Positions 17,098-26,585 are shown, numbered from the stretch's first letter. The stretch is 64,000 nt of DNA from Glutamicibacter sp002979865 (GCF_050030965.1 NZ_CP188297.1:1860001-1924000), one strand, 5' to 3'. The notes: generated by a model from the sequence alone, not told the origin. Program-made: numbers and translations.

Positions 17098-18903
17098 TCA
17101 GCTCACCGGGACCGGCGTGTTCCTGGCCGCCGGATCCTGCTGCGCAGCCGTGCCTCGGGTACCGGCACGCTGCGGCGCCGGGATTCCGGCGAGCGCCACC
17201 GCGCACACGGAAGTGAGCACCAGTGCGGTAGCCGGGGCGATGGCAGTCCACGGAGCCCGCTCGACATAGCCGATGCCTTCGGCCAGCAGCAGGCCCCACT
17301 CCGGGGTGGGCGGCTGAGCCCCGAGCCCGAGGAATCCGAGGGCAGCCAAAGCCAGTGCCACCCCGGGCAACCGCAGCATCCCGTGCCTCAGCAGGGCCGG
17401 AAGCACCGCGGGCAGCAAATGCTGGACCCAGATCCGGCCGCGCGGCACCCCCGAGAGCGGAAGCCAGCGGATATGCGGCATGGCCCGGGCCTCGTCCAGC
17501 AGCGAGGCAGCATGCGTGGCCAGCGGAGGCCAGCTCACCCAGAGCACGGCCAGCGCCGCACCGCCCACCGACGGGCCCAGCAGGGCCGCGATGACCACTC
17601 CGGCCAGAATCGGCGGAGTCGCGTTGGCGATTACCGCCGGCCCGCGCGAGATCTCGCCTGCCGCCGCAAGCAGCAGGCCGATCAGGATTGCGCAGGCCAC
17701 GATCGCCAGTGCCGGGCCTACCGTGCCCAAGGTTCCGTGGGCCACGCGGGCCAGCAGATCCCGTCCGCTGGAATCGGCGCCGAACGGCAGACCGGCCCTC
17801 GGGGCTTGCAGCCTCTGGAAGGCAAGGGTGTAGGGGTCGCGCGGCAGTCCGAAAGCCAGGATGGCCAGCAGCGCGGTGCAGGTGATCGCCGCAGTCCAGC
17901 GCTGGATCCTGCCGTTGCCGCGCGCCTCGGGCGGGGCTGGCAGCGATCCGGCGGGCAGGGCGCCGCCGCGCAGCGCGCGCCGGGCCGCTGCGGTGAGCAT
18001 TCCGATCAGCAGCGCCGATCCCGCCATCAGCAGCAGGCCGGCCTGCAAGGCGGGAATGTCCTGTGCATTGGCCGCCCCGAGCAGGTAGCGGCCAAGTCCG
18101 GGCACCGCGAAGACCTGCTCCACGGCCACCGCGCCGCCGAGCAAGCCGATGAACACCAGGCCGAGCTGGTCGATGACTGCCGCGGCGGCCCGGCGCAGCA
18201 CCCCGGAGAGGATGGCCGGTGCCGGAGCTCCGGCCAGGTGCCAGATCCCGGCCCAGCGTTCGGCGGCCACCGAGGCGATGGCATCGGCCAGCAGCCGGCC
18301 GAGTAATCCGCCGGCCGGGATGCCCAGGGCCAGTGCGGGCAGGATCGCGGTGTCCAGCCCGGTCCACCCGTAGGGCGGAAGCCATTGCAGCTGCACCGCC
18401 ACCAGTACCAGCAGCAAGCTGGCCAGCAGGAATTCGGGCAAGGCGGTCAGTGCCACGCCCAGCGGCCCGGATCCTGAATGCTGCCGGTTGCGCAGCACGC
18501 GCAGCGCGGCGGGCAGCACCAGGGCGAAGGCCACGGCGAGCGCGATGATGGTGGCGAAGGCGGTGAGCGTGGCGGAGACCGACAGCGCCCGCCAGGCGCC
18601 GGGAGCGATTTCTGCACCGCTGACCCAGGAGCTGCCCAGATCCCCGTGCAGCACCCCGGACCACCAGTGCAGGCTGGTGGCCAGCGGGCCCTGGTCCAGG
18701 CCCAGCTGCGCGCGCACGGAGGTCAGGGCCTGCTCGGTGGGTTCCAGTTCGGCATAGCGTGCGCGCAGCACCGCGGCGGCCGGGTCCGTGCGCGAAAGCC
18801 AGGGCAGCGCGCCGGCTACCAGCAGCAGGGCCAGCGCGCTGAGCAGGCAGGATGCGAAGGACGGCCAGGAGAGGCGCCGCGCCTTCAGGGCGAACCAGTT
18901 CAT
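17098..18903 (-). CDS. Fused peptide/nickel-type ABC permease (DppB-DppC in one chain)
   Basis: 601 residues with two permease units. The first half has the DppB-like order (WWSGVLHGDLGSSWVSG, then FAVPGLGRYLLGAANAQDIP). The second begins near residue 330 and has the DppC features (PFGADSSGRDLLARVAHGT, then LSGVPRGRIWVQHLLPAVLP, the EAA-type loop, then LGFLGLGAQPPTPEWG). Opp/Dpp/Nik systems normally use two separate permeases, so the fusion is notable. Last gene of a four-gene minus-strand operon. C-terminal Thr/Ala-rich tail. Confidence 0.88.
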   Translation of the reverse strand: MNWFALKARRLSWPSFASCLLSALALLLVAGALPWLSRTDPAAAVLRARYAELEPTEQALTSVRAQLGLDQGPLATSLHWWSGVLHGDLGSSWVSGAEIAPGAWRALSVSATLTAFATIIALAVAFALVLPAALRVLRNRQHSGSGPLGVALTALPEFLLASLLLVLVAVQLQWLPPYGWTGLDTAILPALALGIPAGGLLGRLLADAIASVAAERWAGIWHLAGAPAPAILSGVLRRAAAAVIDQLGLVFIGLLGGAVAVEQVFAVPGLGRYLLGAANAQDIPALQAGLLLMAGSALLIGMLTAAARRALRGGALPAGSLPAPPEARGNGRIQRWTAAITCTALLAILAFGLPRDPYTLAFQRLQAPRAGLPFGADSSGRDLLARVAHGTLGTVGPALAIVACAILIGLLLAAAGEISRGPAVIANATPPILAGVVIAALLGPSVGGAALAVLWVSWPPLATHAASLLDEARAMPHIRWLPLSGVPRGRIWVQHLLPAVLPALLRHGMLRLPGVALALAALGFLGLGAQPPTPEWGLLLAEGIGYVERAPWTAIAPATALVLTSVCAVALAGIPAPQRAGTRGTAAQQDPAARNTPVPVS

Positions 18904-20438
18904 CAGCGTTGCGGCTCCTGGTCGCTGTCCAGTCGGGTCTGCGCAGTGATCAGCTCGCGTTCGCGCGGATCCTGCGCGGCATCGCGCACGGCGGGACCCT
19001 CGCCCTGGATCACGCGTTCGTGCAGCAGCGCGATGGCCGCGTCGGTGCCCAGGATCCGGGCTTCGGCCAGCATGATCTGCTGCTGGCGCTGTTCCCCGGC
19101 TTCGGTTTCCGAGGCCCGGGCGATGGCCTGGTCCACGTCCTTGTCGCAGAGCTGGGCGATGGCGAAGCCGCCTTCGCAGGTGAAGTCGGAGGCGAAGTAC
19201 GCAACCGGGTCCCCGGAATCAAGCACGGTGGCGCGCGAGAGGATGAAGGCATCGAAGGCGCCGTCCAGTGCGTCGGCCTCGATGTACTGGTATTCGCGCA
19301 CATCCTGCTTCACGATGAATCCGGCCGCTTCCAGCTGCTGCTCCAGGATCACCGCGACTTCTGGCAGTTCGGCGCGGTCGGTGAAGGTGCCCAGGGTGAT
19401 TTCCACGTCCTTGACCTTGGCTGGTTCGGCACGCTGGGCCAGCAGCTGCCGGTATTCTCCAGAATCGCGCAGCCCGGCGGCGTAGGGCAGGGCCGGGCCG
19501 AGCAGGCCCTCGGCTATATCGGCGCGGTTCTCGTACACCGATTCCACGATGGCCGCCCGGTCGATGGCTTCGCGGGCCGCGGCGCGCACCGCCGGGTCGG
19601 CGAACGGGCCCTTTTCGGTGTTCAGGTACAGCGTGTTGGTGCGCGGCATCGGTACTTCGGTGAGCAGCTCCTGGTCCACCGTGGCGGCCTGCCCGGCGGG
19701 GATGGCCTCGATGACATCTGCTTCCGAGGTGCGCAGCGCGGCGGCGCGGGCGGTGCCATCGGGCACGAACTTCACGTCGATGCCCGAGGCTGCGGCCTTT
19801 TCGCCCCAGTAGCCCTCGTACCGGTCCAGGGTGGCCCCGGAAATCCCGTCTACGTCCACGATCTGGAAGGGGCCGGTGCCGTGGCCGGCCGGATCCACCC
19901 CGTTGGCGGTGTAGGCTTCGGCGGCGAAGATGGCCAGCTGCGGGCTGGAGAGCCGCTGGGGCAGCAGCGGGTCGGGGTCCGCGGCGGTGATCCGCAGTCC
20001 GTGATCCCCGCGCACCGCGACCTTCAATGCGGTTCCGTTCAGGATGCGCGGCACCGGGGTCGAGTCGATGGCCTGCTGCAAGGAGTTCGCCACCGTTTGG
20101 GCGGTCAGCGGCTGGCCGTTGTGGAAGCTGACGCCTTCGCGGATCTCGAAGTCCCAGGCAAGCTCGCCGCTGCGTTCCCAGCTGGTAGCCAATGCCGGCT
20201 GGGCGTCCCCGGAAGCGTCGAGATTGACCAGGGTTTCGGCGGTGGACCAGCGCGAGAGCTTGAACGCGTCATCGCTGAGCGGGCTGAGCCCGGAGCGGGG
20301 CGGCTGCATGTGGGCTACGGAGATGCGGTCGGTGCTTCCGGCCTGCTCGGCGGCCGCGGAGAAGCAGCCGCTGAGGGCAAGTGCCCCGGCCAGCGGGATG
20401 GTGAGCAAAGCCAGGGTCTTGGGGCGGGGTCGATTCAT
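18903..20438 (-). CDS. ABC transporter substrate-binding lipoprotein (SBP family 5)
   Basis: 511 residues. The lipobox ALSGC ends at Cys25. The family-5 signature is the segment around LAWDFEIREGVSFHNGQPLT (about residue 95). This is the extracellular receptor of an oligopeptide/nickel/metallophore importer. The stop overlaps the start of the fused permease (one base shared). The Zur-like box at the head of the operon points to a metal complex or zincophore rather than ordinary peptides (inference). Confidence 0.9.
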   Translation of the reverse strand: MNRPRPKTLALLTIPLAGALALSGCFSAAAEQAGSTDRISVAHMQPPRSGLSPLSDDAFKLSRWSTAETLVNLDASGDAQPALATSWERSGELAWDFEIREGVSFHNGQPLTAQTVANSLQQAIDSTPVPRILNGTALKVAVRGDHGLRITAADPDPLLPQRLSSPQLAIFAAEAYTANGVDPAGHGTGPFQIVDVDGISGATLDRYEGYWGEKAAASGIDVKFVPDGTARAAALRTSEADVIEAIPAGQAATVDQELLTEVPMPRTNTLYLNTEKGPFADPAVRAAAREAIDRAAIVESVYENRADIAEGLLGPALPYAAGLRDSGEYRQLLAQRAEPAKVKDVEITLGTFTDRAELPEVAVILEQQLEAAGFIVKQDVREYQYIEADALDGAFDAFILSRATVLDSGDPVAYFASDFTCEGGFAIAQLCDKDVDQAIARASETEAGEQRQQQIMLAEARILGTDAAIALLHERVIQGEGPAVRDAAQDPRERELITAQTRLDSDQEPQR

Positions 20439-20495
20439 GGGTGCGAGGTCCTTGGGGATGGGTGATCGGTGATGGGTGATCAGCTGGTGGGCGGG

Positions 20496-21170
20496 TTATC
20501 GGGACGGTGGGCGGATGGCGATGGTGCGCGAGCATTGCGCGGCCAGCTGCGGGTCATGGGTGATCAGCAGCAAGGCAATGCCCGAGTTGGCGGCGGTGGA
20601 GAGCAGCTGGCCGGCGACTGCCTGGGCGGTGTCCGGATCTAGGGCGCTGGTCGGCTCGTCCGCCACCAGCACCGAGGGGTTCACTGCCACGGCGCGGGCC
20701 AGCGCGGCCCGCTGCAACTGTCCTCCGGAGAGCTGGTGCGGGCGCCGATCCAGCAGTGCCGTGTCGAATTGCGCCAGCTCGGCAGCCCGGTCGATGCCCG
20801 TTCCGGGGCCGGCTGGGGGAGCCAGCCGGTGGATGGCCTGCTGCAGCGAGGTGCGGATGCTCCAGCGCGGCACGAAGGCGGCGGCAGGATCCTGGGGCAC
20901 GCCCTGGACCAGCCGGCGGCGTGCTGGCGCGTGGCTGCGCTTCGGTGCGCTCCAGTGCTGGCCCAGCACGCGGATTTCTCCGGAGTCCGGCAGTTCCAGG
21001 CCCAGCACGATGTCGGCCAGGGTGGATTTGCCGGCGCCGGACGGCCCGGTGACGGCCACCGATTCGCCCGGGGCCAGCGTGAAGCCAAGGGGCTCCAGGA
21101 CCAGTCGGCGGGCTGCGCCGTGCCCGCGCAGTGCGCTGAGCGCGGATACTTCCAAGGCGGGGATGCTCAA
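20496..21170 (-). CDS. ABC transporter ATP-binding protein (DppF-like)
   Basis: 224 residues with Walker A GPSGAGKST (about 42-50), signature LSGGQLQRAALARA, Walker B VLVADEPTSALD and an H-loop (LLLITHDP). It is shorter than typical OppF/DppF because the C-terminal oligopeptide-type extension is missing. The start overlaps the stop of the upstream ATPase (ATGA-type). It should pair with the next ATPase to drive the fused permease. Confidence 0.9.
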   Translation of the reverse strand: MSIPALEVSALSALRGHGAARRLVLEPLGFTLAPGESVAVTGPSGAGKSTLADIVLGLELPDSGEIRVLGQHWSAPKRSHAPARRRLVQGVPQDPAAAFVPRWSIRTSLQQAIHRLAPPAGPGTGIDRAAELAQFDTALLDRRPHQLSGGQLQRAALARAVAVNPSVLVADEPTSALDPDTAQAVAGQLLSTAANSGIALLLITHDPQLAAQCSRTIAIRPPSR

Positions 21171-21871
21171 GCCGGTACCCGTTCCAGCCGGGGTGCGGTG
21201 GTGCTGGCGATCTTCCCGGAGTCCAGGACCAGGTGCCGGGTGGCCAGCGCTTTGGCGACTGCCGCGTCGTGGGTGACCAGCACCAGGGCCTGCTGCTGGC
21301 CCAGCAGGGTGCCCAGCAGTTCCAGGATGAGGTCCCGGGCGGTGTGGTCCAGGGCGCTGGTCGGTTCATCGGCAAGGATCACCGGGGCCTGGCTGAGCAC
21401 GGCCAGGGCTATGGCGGCGCGCTGTGCTTGCCCTCCGGAGAGTTCTGCGGGACGTCGTGCGAGCAGCTGCGGATCGCCCAGCCCGGCGTCTTGCAGGATA
21501 CCGCGGACCTGCTGGGCGCTGGCGCCGGTGGCCTTGCGCAGTTGCCGTCCCAGCGGTAGCAGCGGATGCAGGGCGTCTTGGCCGCGTTGCGGGATGTAGC
21601 CGATGCGCGTTGAGCCGGGAGTGCGGGTTCCGGTGAATTCCAGTCCGGGCGCCCAGTTCCCGGTGATCATCGACAGCAGCAGCGACTTTCCTGCGCCGGA
21701 CGGGCCGGTGATGACCACGCGCTCGCCGGGAAGAAGCATGAACTCCTCGACGTCGAGCAGCGGGCTGGCGGCGCCGGGCAGTCCCAGGCGTGCCTTGCGC
21801 AGGCACAAGGCCGGGCTGGGCGGAAGTGGGGCGCGGGGCTGGCGGGCGAGCCCGGGCTCTTCAAGAGTCAT
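21167..21871 (-). CDS. ABC transporter ATP-binding protein (DppD-like)
   Basis: About 234 residues, first gene of the importer operon. Walker A GPSGAGKS, Q-loop IGYIPQRGQDALHP, signature LSGGQAQRAAIALA, Walker B VILADEPTSALD. The start at 21871 (MTLEEPG) leaves only 2 bp to the Zur-like palindrome. Transcription may therefore be leaderless, with the repressor covering the -10 region, or translation begins further in. A GTG or ATG with a better ribosome site was not seen. Confidence 0.88.
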   Translation of the reverse strand: MTLEEPGLARQPRAPLPPSPALCLRKARLGLPGAASPLLDVEEFMLLPGERVVITGPSGAGKSLLLSMITGNWAPGLEFTGTRTPGSTRIGYIPQRGQDALHPLLPLGRQLRKATGASAQQVRGILQDAGLGDPQLLARRPAELSGGQAQRAAIALAVLSQAPVILADEPTSALDHTARDLILELLGTLLGQQQALVLVTHDAAVAKALATRHLVLDSGKIASTTAPRLERVPA

Positions 21872-21873
21872 AA

Positions 21874-21888
21874 TGAGAATCATTATCA
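21874..21888 (-). promoter_or_regulatory. Candidate Zur (zinc uptake regulator) box
   Basis: TGAGAATCATTATCA closely resembles the actinobacterial Zur/FurB consensus TGAAAATCATTTTCA and sits inside an ATAATGA-GAA-TCATTAT perfect repeat. It directly abuts the start of the ABC operon. A Fur-like iron box is the alternative reading. Confidence 0.65.
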
Positions 21889-22067
21889 CTTAAGTTTTCT
21901 CGGCAGCGCAAATCAGCCTCCGGGATCGGCAAGGCGGCCGTGGAGGGCCGCGGCTGCTGGCCAAGCTGGGTGAATTCGCCTAATTTTTCGTGGCCGTACC
22001 GAACCTCGGCGCTTGTGCATACCGTGGAATCAGGGTGCGGCAGCAAACTGAGCAAGAGGAGAAAGCG

Positions 22068-23631
22068 ATGATGGAGTCGTTATGGCAGGCGAAGCGTTCT
22101 TCCGGTGGAGCCGACCGATTCCAGCCGGGCGCAACCTATGACGCCATCGTCGTAGGCGCGGGGCTGACCGGGCTGGCCACCGCCGTGCTGCTGAGCCGGG
22201 CCGGATTGAGCGTCACGGTACTCGAAGCCAAGTTCGCCGGGGCCGGAACAACAGGAGCGAGCACCGCGAAGCTCAGCTTGCTGCAGGGCACGGTGCTCTC
22301 CGGGATCCGGGAGCATTGTTCCCAGGAGGTCGTGGACGCCTATGTCCAGGGGAATCTCGAAGGGCAGTCGTGGTTGTTGCGCTATCTGGAGGAGCGGGAT
22401 GTCGCCGTGCAGCGGCGGGATGCCTACACGTACACCGAAGCCGCATCCGGACGTGCCAGTCTGGAGAAGGAAGCCGAGGCAGCCCGCAGCGCCGGGGTGG
22501 AGGCCAGCTGGTGCGGCCCGGACATCGGATTGCCGTTTCCCGTGGCCGCGGCGCTGGCCCTGCCTGGCCAGGCGCAATTCAACCCCATGGAAGTGCTCCA
22601 GGCCTTGGGCAGCGACCTGCGCTCGCGCGGGGGGCAGGATCGTCGAGGGTGTCAGGGTGCGTGATGCCAGCGCCGGCGCCCTGGCCACAGTGCATACCAG
22701 CCAAGGCGAGAACCGTGCCCAACAGGTCATCCTGGCCACGGGTATCCCCATCCTGGATCGGGGACTGTATTTCGCCAAAGTCGAACCATCGCGCTCCTAC
22801 GTGGTTGCGCATCGCATTGATGCAGGCACAGGTGCGCTGCCCCAGGGGATGTACCTGTCCATCGACCAGCCAGCGCGTTCGCTGCGGACCGTTCCTCTCG
22901 ACGGGCAGGAGCTGCTGCTGGTGGGCGGCAACGGCCATCCGGTGGGCCAGCAGCTCTCCGAGCTCGGCCAGCTCAAGGACCTGGATATCTGGACCAGAAG
23001 GCATTTCCCCGGGGCCGAACTCGCCGGCCAATGGTCGGCGCAGGACTACAGGTCGGCCAATATGGTTCCGTTCGTTGGCCAATTGCCCCGCGGGGGAGGG
23101 AACATCCATGTGGCCACGGGCTACAACAAGTGGGGGATGGCCAATGCGATTGCCGCCGCCCTCCAGCTCAGCGCGAACATCCTCGGCGGAAATATCGCCT
23201 GGGCGCAGGCCTTGTCGCAGCGCGCCACCACCCCGGCCGACCTGGTCGCCGGGGCGAAGATCAACTCCCGGGTTGCTGGAAAACTCGTCGCGGGATGGAA
23301 ACGCTCGCTGCTTGGCGAAGCAGGCAAGGGCGCCGCGCAGGATGCAGGCGGCGTGTTTGGCGAGGAGCGGACTCCGCCCGCCGAGGGCCAAGGTCTGGTG
23401 CTGCGCGAGGGCCTGCGCCCGGTCGCCGTGTCCACAATCGGAGGGGCCACCTGCCGGGTGTCCGGGATCTGCACTCATCTAGGTGGCGTGCTGTCGTGGA
23501 ATGACGCGGAGAAATCCTGGGATTGCCCGCTGCACGGGTCCAGGTTCAGTCCGGCCGGGGAAGTATTGGAGGGGCCGGCGACGCAGGACCTCGCTGCTAT
23601 CGACTCGGCAACTGGCACCGGCGGGGATTAG
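22068..23631 (+). pseudogene. FAD-dependent oxidoreductase with C-terminal Rieske domain, frameshifted
   Basis: The N-terminal part (AIVVGAGLTGLATAVLLSRA, then AGTTGASTAKLSLLQG) is a DAO-type FAD domain. The C-terminal part carries a Rieske [2Fe-2S] site (CTHLGG, then CPLHGSRF). The two halves are in different frames; removing one G from the run of six at 22629-22634 joins them as RGG-RIVEGVRV. Intact relatives are about 510-520 residues. AGGAGA precedes ATG 22068. The break is either a real mutation or a consensus error. The substrate is unknown. Confidence 0.8.
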
Positions 23632-23776
23632 GAGACTGGGAAACACAGTTCAACGCCCGCGGGCCCGCCGAGTATTCATCGGCTGTGGCCAGGGAATGAT
23701 TTCGGAAAGTGCAGGGATGATGATTCACTGGAATTTCAAGTACACCCGCCGTTCACCTTGGACCCCAGGAGAAGTT

Positions 23777-24919
23777 TTGCGAACCACCGGACCTGCCCGG
23801 CCACCTCTGCCTCGAACCGCCGCTTTCACCGCGATTGCCAGCATGGGCCTGGTCCTGCTGCTTTCGGGCTGCGGGTCGGACTACCCGCTGGGAGAAGAGC
23901 AGCGCAAGGCCGCTGAATCGAATAGCTCTAGCCTCCAAGGCACGCTGACCGGCGGCGGATCCACCGCGCAGAATTCCGCCATGAACGCCTGGACCACCGA
24001 ATTCTCCACCATGCACCCCCAGGTCCAGGTGCAGTACGCCTCGGTGGGCTCCGGCGCCGGACGCGCCGGGCTCCTGGCAGGTGGCACCGAATTCGCCGGA
24101 TCCGACGCTTACCTGAAGGAAGAGGAAGTCCAGCGCTCCATCGAGACCTGCGGCCCGCAGGGCGCGATCAATATCCCGGCGTATATTTCCCCGATCAGCA
24201 TCGCCTTCAACCTGCCGGGCATCAAGGAATTGAACATGGATGCCCCAACGATCGCCAGGATCTTCTCCGGTGAGATCCGCTCCTGGCAGGACCCGGCCAT
24301 CGCCCAGCTGAACCCGCAGGTGCAGCTGCCCGACCTGCCGATCACCGGGGTGGCGCGCGCCGACGATTCTGGCACGACCGAGAACTTCACCGAGTACCTG
24401 CATGCGGTTGCTCCCGAAGCTTGGCCACACGAGCCGGATGGCGGCTGGCCGGATGCCACCGGCCTGGAGAAGGCCCAGGGCAATGCCGGTGTGGTGACCA
24501 CCGTGACCCGCGCCGTGGGCGCGGTTACCTATGCCGATGATTCCCTGGTGGATAAGTCGCTGGGTAAGGTGAAGCTGAAGGTCGGCGAGGAATTCGTGGC
24601 AGTCAGCGGGGAATCAGCGGCCAAGGCAGTGGCCGAATCGGAACGGGTCCACGGTCGCGGTGAGCACGATATCGCCCTGGAGCTGGACCGCAAGACCACC
24701 GCCGCCGGCGCGTACCCGATGGTGCTGGTCTCCTACCTGCTGTTCTGCAGCGGCTACGAGGATCCGCAGACCGTGGAACTGGCCAAGACCTTCGGCCAGT
24801 ACGTCGTCAGCGACCAGGGGCAGAAGACAGCGTCCGACTCGGCCAAGAGCGCACCGATGCCGCAGCAGCTGGCCGAAGATGCCCGCGAAGCCATCGATTC
24901 GATCACCGCGCGTTCCTGA
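23777..24919 (+). CDS. pstS: Phosphate ABC transporter substrate-binding lipoprotein PstS
   Basis: 380 residues from a TTG with AGGAGA just before; an in-frame ATG at 23720 is the alternative. The lipobox ends at Cys32 (LLLSGC). Phosphate-binding motifs are visible: LTGGGSTAQ, YASVGSGAGRAGLL, EFAGSDAYL and ADDSGTTENF. PstS captures phosphate outside the cell for PstCAB, but no pstCAB follows: the next gene is convergent nhaA. It is either an orphan receptor or separated from its transporter. Confidence 0.9.
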   Translation: MRTTGPARPPLPRTAAFTAIASMGLVLLLSGCGSDYPLGEEQRKAAESNSSSLQGTLTGGGSTAQNSAMNAWTTEFSTMHPQVQVQYASVGSGAGRAGLLAGGTEFAGSDAYLKEEEVQRSIETCGPQGAINIPAYISPISIAFNLPGIKELNMDAPTIARIFSGEIRSWQDPAIAQLNPQVQLPDLPITGVARADDSGTTENFTEYLHAVAPEAWPHEPDGGWPDATGLEKAQGNAGVVTTVTRAVGAVTYADDSLVDKSLGKVKLKVGEEFVAVSGESAAKAVAESERVHGRGEHDIALELDRKTTAAGAYPMVLVSYLLFCSGYEDPQTVELAKTFGQYVVSDQGQKTASDSAKSAPMPQQLAEDAREAIDSITARS

Positions 24920-24930
24920 TTCGGGCGAAC

Positions 24931-24971
24931 AGCCCTGCTGCATCCATCCGCAGGAAGGATGCAGCAGGGCT
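24931..24971. terminator. Bidirectional terminator between pstS and nhaA
   Basis: Perfect 15-bp stem AGCCCTGCTGCATCC / GGATGCAGCAGGGCT between two convergent genes. Confidence 0.75.
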
Positions 24972-24973
24972 AG

Positions 24974-26251
24974 CTATGCAGCAGTCTTGGCCGCCGCGCG
25001 GTACGCGCGATTTCGCGACCCGAGCAGCGCCGCGCCGATGACCGCGGCCAGCAGCGAACCGCACAGCACCCCGACCTTCACGTACTGCGCTTCCTCGCCG
25101 CCCTGGCCGAAGGCCAGCTCGCCGACCAGTAGGGAGACGGTGAAGCCGATGCCTGCCACGAAGGACAGCCCCAGCACATCAGGCCATTTGATGCTGCCAT
25201 CCAGCTTGATTCCCGGAAGCCTGGTGACCAGGAAGGTGGCGGCGGTGATGCCCATCGACTTGCCCAGCACCAGGCCGGCAATGATGCCCAGTGCCACCGG
25301 GCTGGCCAGCGCTTCGCCCAGTCCGGACAGGCCGCCGACCGGAACACCGGCAGCGAAGAAGGCGAACACCGGAATGGCGATGATGGATGAGGGAATGGAC
25401 CACCGGTCCGCGAAGTGGGCGGCCAGGCCTTCGTGGATCACTTCGCCCTGCTCGGTGCTCCCGGTGCGCACATGCGCCCGCTGGGTGGCAATCACCGGAA
25501 CCATGAAGCCCAGCAGCACGCCGGCCACCGTGGCGTGGATTCCCGAGGCATGCACCAATGCCCAGACGGTGGCGCCGAGCGGGATCAGGACCCACCAGGC
25601 GCGGACCCCGCGCTGCACTGCCAGCGCGAATGCCGCCAGTGGCAGCAGCGCGAGGAGCAGCGGCAGCCAGGCCAGGTCATCGGTGTAGAAAATGGCGATG
25701 ATGGAAATGGCCAGCAGGTCATCGACCACCGCCAGCGTGAGCAGGAAGGTGCGCAGGGCAGGGGGCAGGAACTTGCCCACCACTGCGATCACGGCGATCG
25801 CGAAGGCGATATCAGTGGCTGCGGGGATTGCCCAGCCGTTGATGGCGGAGCTTCCCGATGCGGAGATGACAAGGACGTAGAACAGTGCCGGCAGCGCCAC
25901 GCCGCCTACGGCTGCGGCCACCGGAACGATCGCCGTGCGCGGATTGCGCAATTTGCCGACAACGAATTCTTCCTTGAGTTCCAAGCCGACAACGAAGAAG
26001 AAGATGGCGAGCAGGCCGTCAGCGGCCCAGGCTCCGACCGAGAGATTCAAGTGCAGGGACTCGGGGCCGAAACGGAAGTCGCGCAACCCCTCGTACCATG
26101 GGGCTGCAGGGGAATTGGCCAGGACCAAGGCGGCGAGGGTGGCGCAGAGCAGCAGCAGCCCGCCCATCGAGTCCTGCTTGAGGGTTTGGCGGATTCCACG
26201 CCACAGGGCGTGGGGTGCTTGGCGGGATACGCCAGTTGAGGGGTATGGCAA
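24974..26251 (-). CDS. nhaA: Na+/H+ antiporter NhaA
   Basis: 425 residues from a TTG (MPYPSTGVSRQ); upstream residues are basic and unlike NhaA. The transport residues are present: AIPAATDIAFA (the TM IV Asp) and LAVVDDLLAI (the TM V Asp pair). LEGLELKEEF-like text appears as VVGLELKEEFVVG at the end of TM II. It exports sodium (or lithium) in exchange for protons at alkaline pH. It stands alone, with a terminator at its 3' end. Confidence 0.92.
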   Translation of the reverse strand: MPYPSTGVSRQAPHALWRGIRQTLKQDSMGGLLLLCATLAALVLANSPAAPWYEGLRDFRFGPESLHLNLSVGAWAADGLLAIFFFVVGLELKEEFVVGKLRNPRTAIVPVAAAVGGVALPALFYVLVISASGSSAINGWAIPAATDIAFAIAVIAVVGKFLPPALRTFLLTLAVVDDLLAISIIAIFYTDDLAWLPLLLALLPLAAFALAVQRGVRAWWVLIPLGATVWALVHASGIHATVAGVLLGFMVPVIATQRAHVRTGSTEQGEVIHEGLAAHFADRWSIPSSIIAIPVFAFFAAGVPVGGLSGLGEALASPVALGIIAGLVLGKSMGITAATFLVTRLPGIKLDGSIKWPDVLGLSFVAGIGFTVSLLVGELAFGQGGEEAQYVKVGVLCGSLLAAVIGAALLGSRNRAYRAAAKTAA

Positions 26252-26337
26252 AGTAACGGGTCTTTCTGGGATCCGGGAAAAGGGCACGAGGGCGCGCGGA
26301 ATCCACCGGAGAAAAACCAGGAATCGGGACCGCGCAA

Positions 26338-26499
26338 CTAGTGGCGCGGTGGCGGGCAGCCGGCGATCTCGCCGTGGGCGTTGGTTCCCCAGGAACTCAA
26401 CCACCCATTGGTGCCGCTGGCTAGCTTGGTCAGCAGTTTTCCCTTGGGGAAAACGGCAGCGAGAAGCCGCTGCGCATGCGTTGAGACAACCAGAGCCAT
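26338..26499 (-). CDS. Possible small protein (53 aa)
   Basis: A short minus-strand frame beginning MALVVSTHAQRLLAAVFPKG, with GGAAG four bases before the ATG and G/C-rich third positions. No family recognised. It precedes nhaA by about 90 bp. The case rests on ribosome site and composition only. Confidence 0.35.
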   Translation of the reverse strand: MALVVSTHAQRLLAAVFPKGKLLTKLASGTNGWLSSWGTNAHGEIAGCPPPRH

Positions 26500-26549
26500 G
26501 CTTCCAGTCTACAGACCAGCGATGCATTGGCCTAACTCGAGACGTCACG

Positions 26550-26585
26550 GCTGCCGTGGGCTTGCCGCTAGTGCATCAGGCTGGC
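26550..26585. repeat. 36-bp sequence shared with the 3' end of the GntR gene at 34.3 kb
   Basis: 32 of 36 bases match 34279-34314 by eye (core TGCATCAGGCTGGC). The second copy includes the last codons of the GntR gene. It may be a remnant of a related regulator. Confidence 0.4.
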
